NCBI GenBank assembly: GCA_021030905.1
Contig: JAGFMI010000004.1
Coordinates: forward strand, 372,001 to 436,000
Origin: Pyrenula massariospora
Lineage: Eukaryota > Ascomycota > Eurotiomycetes > Pyrenulales > Pyrenulaceae
DNA: 64,000 nucleotides
Direction: 5' to 3'
In this document: positions 11,183-20,753 of the stretch, piece by piece
Layout of the letters: each line of letters begins with the position of its first letter
Position numbering within the stretch: position 1 is the first letter of the stretch
Program-made: the position numbers and the translations under genes
The notes under the pieces: model-generated
The model's database searches: none
Told to the model about the DNA's origin: nothing
What the model saw: only the letters and a program-made list of their open reading frames with translations

Positions 11183-12779
11183 TCACGACTTCGTGGTCGC
11201 CATCGCCTTCGTGATACCATTTACGGCTTTGACCCCGTGAGAAAGCGCCACGGCTGGGTTTCTGGCGATGTAATTCGTGGCTGCGTGGGCAAGCGCTATT
11301 AACAGTGATCAGAGTCTTGTCCCAAAAATTCTACCCGCTTTGGATCGCCTGCTGAGGTTTTACTCACCTGTGCCCACCTTCGTCCCGGGAGGCGTGGCGC
11401 CGCTTTGTGAAGCGCTTGCCTTCCCCTTGCTTCCGCTGATATTGCCGCCACCGGCGCCGGCTACTGGTCCCCGCCTACGCCCCCCGCCTTTTCCACCTCC
11501 ATTTCCACCGCTGGGGCCGCCAGGGCCTGGGGGCGGCCCCCCACCACCTTGAGATCCAGTTGCTGCATTAGCAGGCTGTGTCGGAGGCGCAGGGCGAGGG
11601 ATCTTCAGCGGATCGTTGTTCGGCAAGAAATGCGTGTCCAGTCGCGCGACGATTCCTTTCTTCGAAAAGTTGGGGGTCCAAGTGGATGACGGTGGTTCGA
11701 TTTGCGTGAATAGCTGTTGGCAAGATGGTTTGCAAGGGTCTTGTAAGGCTTCTTTGACTGCGTTTGGTTCATATTGTGTTAAGTGGGCGATATCGAAAGG
11801 CTTTAGAGATACTCCCTTGGCAGTGCTAAGGAAGCCCGGGTTATTCTTGGCCATTACTCTATAAACTGATCAGTCCGTGAGGGAATAGTAAGGTGGTCTG
11901 GGCACTTCAAGAAGGGGAGCATTACTGTTTCACAAAAAGGTAGAAATTGGTCTCTGCGCACGAACCATAATTTTCGACAACTCCGTTCGCACCCATGGGT
12001 CCATGAAAGCCTTGGGCGTCCAGATTCTGGCGTCGATCCACAAGTATGACGCTCTCACGCACCAGGGCGGCACCGATCGTCGCGCCGACCATAACATAGA
12101 CTTGGCCGCTCTTGATGGGTACTCCTTGAATAGCTGTTTGTTCTGGAATTTGGAAATATGCGATACTTGTCATCACCGGGACCTTGGCTCTGTCCTCTAC
12201 GACGTCCTTTGTGCATATATTCGCAATCACGCCACACCATCTCGCGAACACGGCTAGATGAGGAACGTAGAAATTTGCCTCGTTCACCTGAGAAGGCACG
12301 GCCTGAGGCCATGCGGTGACCGAGAACACCCAGGCAAGGAGGTCAAATACGGTAAAAGAGTTCAAAGGAATTCCGCAGTATGGCGTGACAAGAGGCCCAG
12401 GAGGTGCAGCGCCGGGAACCGCGTACACGACTTTATCGTTTCTTTATGACATTCGTCAGCTGATGGCGCTCAAATGGTTGACAAGCCGTACGTACATTCG
12501 GTTCAGAATGGTTGTGATTGCAGTGCGGAAGGTTGTTGGTGCTGTAAAGTGGTGAACTAGGTCAATATAGTCCGCCGGAGCAATGGATGCTTGCGTCAAG
12601 TAGGCCTTGATCTAAGTATTGCGATTCAGTATGCGTCAAAGTTGAAAAGGACTGGGCTACATCACGTCTTCAATACCCCAAGTAAAAGCTTTCTGAAGAT
12701 CTAGATGACCACCAGCCGCTTTGAAGACTCCCGGGTCCTTATCAGTAACCCGAGCAGCAATCATACCAGGGGCAGCCAT
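11183..12779 (-). CDS. Putative deaminase-fold protein with CAE and PCxxC motifs (449 aa, 5 exons)
   Basis: Not recognised as a named family. Proposed exons are 12666-12779, 12496-12611, 11926-12441, 11368-11858 and 11183-11295; their lengths sum to 450 codons including the stop. Read without the third intron, the gene would look like two small genes, one ending in ...GSCAETNFYLFVKQ and one starting MAKNNPGF. A 67-base intron (11859-11925, donor GTAATG, CTGAT branch, acceptor TATAG) joins them in frame. The joined protein carries C238-A239-E240 and then P290-C291-x3-C295 (DPCKPSCQQLF), the order of zinc ligands and catalytic Glu in cytidine-deaminase-like folds (C/HAE...PCxxC, here with one extra spacer residue). 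Residues 1-237 are a mixed alpha/beta region without a known motif. After the PC motif comes a Gly/Pro-rich basic linker (about 345-395) and an Ala-rich end. Deaminase activity and target are inference; the gene model is moderately secure. Confidence 0.55.
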
Positions 12780-13509
12780 TATTTCGACGCACCCGGATAA
12801 CCAAGGAGCAAGCCGATGAAAAAAAAGGAGGACAGCAGAACGCAGAGAGAACTATTAAACAAGAAGATACAGTAAAGAATCTAGCGGACGACCGGATACA
12901 AATCGCAATGTTTTATATACGTTCTTCGAAAGGGGTTGATCCGTGGCTATCCCATACTGTGGCAAGCTCATCCTGTACAGCACAAGTAGCGCTGATTCTG
13001 ACTAAGAGAACTTTGACATTAAACAGCATAGAGCGTTACAAAAGACTATTAATGAGACTTTCTGTTGTCAGAGCTAGGCAGAGGAGCATGTAGCCACAGC
13101 GCCGCTGCGTTGGGTCATAATTAGAACACTTTTGTGAAGTAGCCACTCCTCCGTCACATCTCCGGATCGAAAACTCGCAAAATGGGCTCTTGGCTGATCT
13201 GAAACAATTGTCGAGGTTATGGCGATTTATGATCGCTCTCACTTGTACAAATCGTGTTCACTACTTACCGATTCAGCCGATCAAACGTTTCTCCCCAAGA
13301 ATCATGCAAATAGGGCCCGCATAGTGTAATTAGCGATGCGGTTTGGTGCGCTCTGCCAGCCCATCGCGCCGCCTCGAACTCACCCTCAAATCGCAGGGAG
13401 GTGAGACCATACTTTCCGCAGCTCTGAAGTCGCAACAAATAAATAATGTAAAAGCAATGTTAGAGATTTCAGGTCACCAAAAAGTATCAAAAATTGAACA
13501 GTCACACTA
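12780..13509. other. Intergenic region upstream of the deaminase-like gene
   Basis: About 730 bases between the deaminase-like start and the tRNA gene. Contains a short A-rich run (12819-12829) just upstream of the start. No gene or repeat supported. Confidence 0.55.
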
Positions 13510-13601
13510 TTCCATACCAGGGAGTCGAACCCTGCGCTCGTCGGTGCCTTGATACTGTGGCAGCATGAAAGCGACGGATGTTACCGATACACCAGTATGG
13601 A
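13510..13601 (-). tRNA. tRNA-Glu (anticodon UUC) with a roughly 21-base intron
   Basis: On the minus strand a 7-bp acceptor stem forms between TCCATAC (13595-13601) and GTATGGA (13511-13517), with discriminator A at 13510. The D arm reads GTGTATCGGTAACAT, and the T arm is CAGGG-TTCGACT-CCCTG. The anticodon stem CGTCG pairs with CGACG, and the loop starts CTTTCA, giving anticodon TTC. About 21 bases then intervene after position 37, the canonical site of nuclear tRNA introns, before the 3-prime half of the loop. The mature length of about 71 bases fits tRNA-Glu. Transcription would be by RNA polymerase III from internal A and B boxes. Confidence 0.9.
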
Positions 13602-14527
13602 CATCCTAGAGTTTCGAGGCTACAAAGCAAAATATATTTCTGTAAAAAAATGAAACAGCAAGATTGGACACCGTTCTGCATGCAATCACGACGCAATCCA
13701 TCCAACAATACAAAGTTGCTTCGAACGAACACGTGGGATATCTATGTAAAATGACACACCATACCATGTATCCAAATAAACGCAACATCCCCAACCACAA
13801 GTTCCACATCACACTCCACCCCCCAACCACTCCCACCACCCATCCCCCTTCCCCCATCAAACAATCCCCTCCAAACCCCATCCATCCACACCCCCAAAAG
13901 AATTTCTCACCCCAATTCCTCCCCTCACACCCCCCATCCCCCAGCAAAGCGATCGACCGATCCCCATCGGACATTACGTAAGCGCCCCCTCCCCCGCTGT
14001 TTAGCTGTCGGGAATCCACTCCGACCGTCGTCGGGAATGCAATTCACATTCCCGGCACGTCGGACGGCGGTCGTGTTTGGGGGCTTGGATTGGGTTAGAG
14101 AGTTACCTCCAAAGGCTTGGTGGGAGGGGAGGGTGCAGGGGGGGCAGGGGGAGCTTGTCTGGAGGGCTGCGAGGGGGTGGTGCCGCTGGTGCTGCGGCGT
14201 AGGTGGTAGGGGGTTGATTGGGCGGTTGGAGGTGCTTTGGGAACAGGGGAAGAAGGTATGGGGTTGGGGGCTGATGGTTGCGTGTGAGGGGAGAAGACGC
14301 TGGATAGATGGAGGTTTGCTTTGTGGGGTCGAGGAAGCGGGCCCATTGGGCTGGTGGGAGCTTCATCTAATGAGTAAGGTAGAGAGACTGTGACAGACAA
14401 TGTACTTTGTACGATGTAGGTGAAGGTAACAGTAGTTGTTTACATCCGCCTTAGAGTGCAGAAGTGCGAACTTGAGAGAACTCTGCGCGGGATAACTAGA
14501 CCGTCCCCTGTCAACTTCTTCCACCGC
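13602..14527. other. Intergenic region with opposed C-rich and G-rich tracts
   Basis: The + strand is strongly C-rich and G-poor at about 13780-13965, and then G-rich at about 14085-14360. C tracts at 13819-13855 and G tracts at 14122-14150 each meet the four-run G-quadruplex pattern (on the minus and plus strand respectively). Open frames here are Pro/Thr- or Gly-rich products of this composition and are not called as genes. Confidence 0.5.
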
Positions 14528-14914
14528 CTACTGGCAATGATACTCCTGCGTCAGCTCTACCCCATCCGTACACGCTGTCCCCGGATCAGCGACCGTCGTG
14601 CACGTCTCAACCTGAACACCGCCCTGCGCAATCCCAATGACCCTGTTCGGATTGTTCGTGTCGCAGATCAGCGTGAGATCCTGGATGCCGTCGAGCGTGA
14701 ACGGCGTACCGCAGAGAGGCGGCGCTGGGCCACCGTCAGAGCCGGTGACCATGACGTTGTTGTTGCAGGCGTCTTTCTCGGAGATGGAGGCGTCCCAGGC
14801 GACGATTTTGTAGCCGCTGGGGAAGGTGTTGGCGCCGATGTTGATGGGTGGGGTGGCGAGGGCGAGGGAAGAGAAGGCTGCGGCAGCAGTGAGGAGGATC
14901 GTTGTAGTGTACAT
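14528..14914 (-). CDS. Small secreted six-cysteine protein (128 aa)
   Basis: Single-exon gene. The ATG at 14914 is chosen because the frame upstream has no ATG and because it starts a clean signal peptide, MYTTTILLTAAAAFSSLALA, with likely cleavage after the Ala-rich core. The mature part of about 108 residues has six cysteines (in DACNN, PLCGT, LICDT, ETCTT, TACTD and the penultimate YHCQ), enough for three disulfides. It is rich in Gly, Thr, Asp and Asn and shows no family motif that I recognise. Size, signal peptide and even cysteine number are typical of fungal secreted effector-like or wall-associated proteins; a host-interaction role is only inference. Confidence 0.75.
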   Translation of the reverse strand: MYTTTILLTAAAAFSSLALATPPINIGANTFPSGYKIVAWDASISEKDACNNNVMVTGSDGGPAPPLCGTPFTLDGIQDLTLICDTNNPNRVIGIAQGGVQVETCTTVADPGTACTDGVELTQEYHCQ

Positions 14915-16589
14915 CTTGGGTGGTAGTGAGGTGGTTGAGTTGCTGTACTGTTGGTGATTATTGCTCGTTTCTGAAGTCAATGGAAGCTGTCTTGTTGTCA
15001 AAGAAGAGTGACTTATTGCTGCGCTGATGGTGATTCTTTGTTCGTGCTCGCTACACGCTTATATACCTCTCTTCATCCGGCCTCTACTTCGTATCTCCTC
15101 TTCAGCCTATATCTCATCTCCTATCCCTTCACGACGTAGCTGTAAAAAGGAGAAATAGCGCGGCCAATTTAGGACAAGCAATGTCAAGCATCGCCACTGC
15201 CTATCGATTGACGTCCAAGCCAGTAAGCGCAGTGTCGTATACGTGCCGAAAACACGAGCAGAGCCCCATCGATCATCAACCATGAGAGCCATAGTTGCAT
15301 CTGCAAGTGTCAACCCGAAAGAAAGATCTGCGAACCTACCTAGCATCACGAGACGGCTGGGTTTATGGCCACTCGTAGGTCACTAGCTAAGCCGAGCTAT
15401 GAGGACAACCAAAGAGAGATGGAGGGCCCAGTTAGGGACTCTGGCTTTGGATATGTATCCAATTTCCTGATTCAATTGCCACATCATGAAATGCGGCATA
15501 TTTTGAGTAGACGTTATCTAAAAACGGTATGTTCGTGAAGAGTAAGAGCTAAGGTCGAGCGGTCTTGAGATTTTGAGATTCTTTTCTCGGACTCCGCGGG
15601 ATGAATAGAGAACTAATTGATCAACAGCGACATAGACGAATTTATGCCTCATTCGTCTGAACAAAGCAAGCGGACACGAGAACGGGGCCGAGGTCAGAAC
15701 GCTGTTACTAACGTCAATGCTACTTTCTTGAGCACAAAATCCTTCTTTGTGCGACAATAATCATGAAACGTAAAAGTCACCACGTAAGAGGTCACGCGTT
15801 GTACCTCCTGCCTGCTTCGTTAGAGACAGAGGATCAATGAGATTAATGTCTTTGAAGACCATCCAGATAGGTGGAGATGTTGGAAGCTTGCAGGCTATGG
15901 ATGCGTCGCCTATTTCTAAAGCTCATCCAGAGCAATCCTACGGTTTCAAGACAATGAGAAGGCTGTGTCAAGATTCCTGCAGGCAAAATAAAAAAAGATC
16001 AGCATCTTACCCCGGCTGGAGTCGTAACAATAATAATAGTAATGGAGGCAAATGATCCTACGGCGATGTTGACCGTACCCTCCTGCCTCGGAGATCTGGA
16101 CAAGACTAATCCTTAATCCAAATTTGGACTAGCGGGGGTCTGGAAGAAACGACGCTCCACTTGGGCAAAAAAGCATCACCAATGACCAAGACTGCGGCTT
16201 TTAGGATACGTGAAGCCCATGCTCAAGAAACAAATGTATTGATAGATTCGCCGAATTCACGGCGGCCGCTGCTGTGCACAGTGCAAGCTATCGTATCAGC
16301 TTAACCTCGTGTTCAGGATTGCCACAGGAACTGAGGTTGGATATCATATTGCGACTAGCATCATATTTAAAACGTTGGCCAAAACTTTCTGAAGAAACGC
16401 TCAGATCAGAAAGATGAGATGTTGTACATTGGTGATCGCACACCGTATAGCACGAGAAAAAGCTCGTCCTCGTTCACATATTCTTTTTCAGCCTGTCCGA
16501 CAATCTGTGGAACAATTTAAAAACCATAATGCAAAGAAAAAGCCTGTGGGTATCCTTGAGTCTCTCCCTATTGTCCAATTCCGCACCGT
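14915..16589. other. Intergenic region
   Basis: About 1.7 kb. A pyrimidine-rich stretch near 15065-15115 lies in the presumed promoter of the small secreted protein. The remainder has only short chance frames. Nothing else supported. Confidence 0.55.
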
Positions 16590-19500
16590 TCATGACCCAT
16601 TGACATCCAAATACCCATTCCAACCCATTCCCTCGAGCATCCCGTTCCACTGGTCCGGATCATCCATGTTAAGCGGTGTCATCCCCGTCGGGGGGGCACT
16701 AATATCCGGGATGTCCTTCGGGGTCATACCGGTCGACATGGCAGGCATCTCATTTAGCCCATTACCCTGAGCATTATGCCCTTGCCCGTCAACAGCCGAA
16801 TTCCATGACGCACTAAACGAGAATGGGTTTTCTCTACCACCTTGACCATTATTTCCGGAAACAGCTTGTGGGTTCTGGGTTGCAGACAGCATGTCCTGAT
16901 ATGAGAGGTTAAAATCGTTGTATGTTGCAGTATTGGAGAAGAAGGCGCCGCCCGACGTGCCCACATCGAGCGAAATGCTCGGGTCGGCGGTTGGAGGTGC
17001 TGAAACGTCAAAATTTACAAAGCCATTTTCCTCAAGAGTTGGGTTGTTCGGGGAATAGGAAGTATTGGAAGAGGCATGATTTGAAGAGTTGGATGGAGTA
17101 TGCTGTTCCGATGCGGACTGTGAGTGGTGGGTATGGCCCGGGATATGATCCGTAGTCTGGTCGATATCCATGCCACTTGAAAACGTTGGGGGAGCGTTGG
17201 TGGTGTCTGGGGGCGATGGTCGGGATCTTGTAGAGAGTGGCGATGTGAAGCGACCTTGACCTAAATCTCAGAAATCAACATCAAGAGCACCAGGATTGTG
17301 GGTTTCCGTACCATTTTGGGTCGGCATACTTGGGTTAGAAGCCTCTCCTTCCACTTGTTGAGATTTTCGAATTTCGAATATCGGGGAGCAGTGTACGCTA
17401 TCGTTGCTGTGCATTTCGGCCTAGAAAACGGTGAGATGGAGATTTTACATGCTTGATATTGACTTACAATCGCTTTCTTCATGCGTGCATCATAATCCGC
17501 TTTATTCCTCTTTGGCAATTCTAATCCACTACCTTCAAGGTCCACGTCAAGTTGGACCAAAAACGACTCTGTAAGCGGATTCATTCCCTTGAGAGCCTGC
17601 ATAGCAGAAAGGAGAAAGTGCATCGAAGATTTGACTGTTGCATCTTCTGGTCGAGATTTTAGGTATTGAACAAATACGCGAGCAGCAACATAAAGGCAGA
17701 ATGGCAGGAATGGATTCATCTACTTTCGTTAGCGTGAATTAACCTCGAACAGGTTGCATCTTACCGTAGAGAGATCCACGTGACTAATCATCTTCATAAT
17801 GCTCGTAATCTGATCTGCCGCAATTATACATCTCCTCTTGCTTTCTGCATTAATCTGGGCCGGCATTCGGTTCTTGTCTGCCTTGAAAATCGCCGCTTGA
17901 TGAAGACAGATTGTCGATGTGTGTATATTCATATTGAGCATTATGATATTAGGGTCGTTGAGTCCACCTGGTAGGCGCAAGTGATTGGGTAGCGAGAGAG
18001 AGATGCTGAGTAAAATATTATCCAGGCCACGATGTCGCTTCCAAAATTCTCCGTTAAGATCGTGGTCATTATCGTTCTTGTCTGGTCGATGCAGATGGGT
18101 AAGGTTGCGACCAAAAAGGCAAGCCATCAATACCACACCGGCAAAGGGTGACAGGGTAGTTGCTCCTTCCGAGGTCATTCCGTCGGTCAGACCCACAGTC
18201 TTTTCTGGTTTGCTCTTGTCGAAGGCTTGTTCACTTGATGGTAAATTCGTCAAGATCTGAAATACTTCATTAGTAATACCGCAGGGGTCTTCAATTCGGG
18301 GGAACAGTACATCTCTTTCGTCAATTGTCATTGGCCAACCGGTTCCAACACTTGCACATCGATCATGCACAAAGCACTGCCAAAATGTACGTCTTCTCTC
18401 CTCCCTTTCTGTCCAATCACGCGGTGGTGGTATACATTGCTTTACGTCAAGTCCGAAACCATCCTGTCGATGCAGACCCATCATCTGGGCCAATCTGGTA
18501 GCCCGGCCAACACTAAGCCAAGCTCGAGGGAAATACATCATCTTGAACTCGTAGGCGGCTATCAGCGTCCAAGCTTGCGAATGTGCGACCGAGATCATGC
18601 TTTCACCGTGACCCCTCATCTCGTCCAATTCGGCATACTTCCTAGCCCGCTGATAGAAGTGCTCTGAAAGAGAAGCGTACTTCGGGGTCACTGAGCAGAC
18701 ATTGGTCCACATTGCGTATCGAAGGCATACTGGAGGCCGTATATTTGGGGCGAGATTCATGGCGGCAAGATACCGTGGTCGATGTATCATAGGCATAGAA
18801 GGGTGGACTTTGGTAAAGTAGATTTGGTGTCTGCATAGCGTTAGTGTATATCGAGCGGACAGGAAGGATACAGTCGAACAGTTCATCCACCACTTCCGGA
18901 CTAGGGAGTGCCTCTTCGACACCGAGCTCCATCATTTGCAGATTAAAGTCAGTCGGAAGCAGGCCGGGACCTCCGGTTGGGTCTAGCATCATCGAAGGTC
19001 CAAAGGCCGAAGCCAGGTCATCAGTGGCCGTCCCTGCAATGTTGATAGTTGGCACATTTTCGAGACCCGGCCTTTGAGGATTCGAAACTGGAGGAGCCTG
19101 TGATGGTTGCGTTGGATTTGCCGAGTCTTGCGTTTTCAACACCTTTTCAACCTCCTCTGGTTGATGAATCAGTACACAGGCACGGTCATGGCTCGCACAG
19201 CAACGAAAACCAGGTATAGGTATGCATACTCAATCGCTGCTCTAAAAGCTTCACATATCCGCGTTTCGGCCCGCTCTTCTTCCGTATCTCATCGTATGCA
19301 CAATCGTGTCCCAGCCTCGAGCATGTTCCACAGCTTGGTTTGGTCCCGTCGCATTTGAGTTTTCGTCGGCGGCTGCAATCGACTGTCAATAAAGCACAAG
19401 CTCGGTATTCCTTGATCGGAACGTACCACAAGATGCATGCAATTCGCTTTGGCCTTGGCAGGTAATCGTTGCCTGCATTGCCATTTGGTCCATCATCCGG

Positions 19501-19593
19501 CGGCGAATGCGACGACGTTCCCTGACCCGTCGCATCTTGTGACAGGTCGTTGAAATAGTCCTCGTTCGGGGAGTTCGATGAATCTGCTGCCAT
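16590..19593 (-). CDS. Zn2Cys6 fungal transcription factor (894 aa, 7 exons)
   Basis: Nuclear DNA-binding regulator. Exons are 19427-19593, 19230-19372, 18880-19156, 17765-18830, 17468-17719, 17312-17420 and 16590-17260; all phases agree. The zinc cluster is created by splicing the first intron: C53-x2-C56-x6-C63-x6-C70-x2-C73-x6-C80 (IACILCRRRKLKC, PSCGTCSRLGHDC), followed by the basic linker KKSGPKRGYVKLLEQRL and a heptad-like continuation KEVEKVLKTQD. A fungal_trans middle homology region follows (HQIYFTKVHPSMPMIHRPRY, then AWLSVGRATRLAQMMGLHR and RRRTFWQCFVHDR). The C-terminus is Ser/Asn/Pro/Gly-rich and ends DQWNGMLEGMGWNGY, a likely activation tail. The third intron uses an unusual GTTCGA donor (18879) but restores the conserved IYFTKVHP motif. 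The target pathway cannot be told from sequence, and no biosynthetic cluster adjoins it. Confidence 0.92.
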
Positions 19594-20753
19594 ACTGCGC
19601 GATGCTGTTGGGCGTATTTTGGCAGCGTAAGATCGGAGCAATTACGCAGCGACTCGCCTGGGGGTGCCCGGCGAGCGCCTGTTGGAGTTAGGGCCACACT
19701 CTATTTGCAAGCGTTGACCCGACGATCTTCTCGAAGGCTTTCGATTCTTGGTCTTCGCGTTCGGATGGACGGTCGTGAAAGGTCTTTTGAGAAGAACAAC
19801 GTTAAGGCAACAAGACTTGAGCAAAGCTGAGAGGCGTTGATCCCCGCTCCCGATTGGGGACTACGAGGCCGTGTGCGGCCTTCTTCGCTACCACGCAGGT
19901 AATCCAATCCTCCTCGACTACCAGCCAATCACCGCCGCCTACACTCGACATGCTTAAGTAAGAAAATGGTGTCTCGGGGCCGACTTCTATCTCGGCCTCA
20001 ACCTTCCTTTTGCTGCGACGTCGACCCTGTCCTTGTTCGCGGCTATCTACTGGACTGCACACTCGCTCGCAGGCTAAAATATCACTTCCGGGATGCCGAT
20101 CTCCTTATGCTTAAAGTTGGAAAACGGCATGAGAACTCAAATAAAGGATTAGAGTGGGCCTCGGGTACTCCAGAACGTGGCTATGGGCCCATCCTCAAAC
20201 ATCGGACTTCGCACGCCCTTTTCGAAATATGGTGGTCAGCTGTAGATCGGCCCAATAGTAACTACGCAATAATCCATCAAAGACTTTCTTCCAATCACCG
20301 ATATACGCTAATGGGCCGCTTTGCACATGCATGAGAGCCCTTGAAATGGGATCCGCTAAAGCAGACGGTTATCAACAGTATCCCCCCTGGACCATGAAGA
20401 AGCCTTTCCGCCTGGGCCGAACGCAACTTTTGCGAGATCGCGCCAGAACCCAGGAGGGGGATAAGGTTACTGCGTTCATGTCTCTTTTCACGTCCTCAGG
20501 TTCACGGGCAATAACTATATACGGTTAGCCCCATTGGGCCGGGTAATCAAGGTCACCTCCTCAGCTGTGACTTTGGCTCGTACAGGTATTCGTCCCAGGA
20601 TTTTGATCCTCGAAACCCTCGACAAGGTCGACGTCCCACCTCTGAGGGAACTGAGGGAAGAGACTCAAATAGCCTGGACATGAACAACGCGATGCCCCGT
20701 CGCGGAGTTGTCTTAGGGTAAGAACGTGATACGAGGATTGTTTTCCAGCGTAG
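19594..20753. other. Promoter-side intergenic region of the Zn2Cys6 regulator
   Basis: About 1.2 kb between the regulator start and the naa15 stop, both on the minus strand. Long open but domain-free frames on both strands overlap one another, so they are not called. No repeat seen. Confidence 0.5.

Noticed and set aside
11922-12441. Treating the 3-prime part of the deaminase-like gene as two independent genes (249 aa and 199 aa)
   Set aside because: A well-formed intron joins them in frame, the gap is only 67 bases, and the join unites two complementary zinc-site motifs.
13606-14019. Gly/Val/Trp-rich and Pro/Thr-rich opposite-strand frames
   Set aside because: They are products of the C-rich/G-rich skew, overlap each other and run into the tRNA region.
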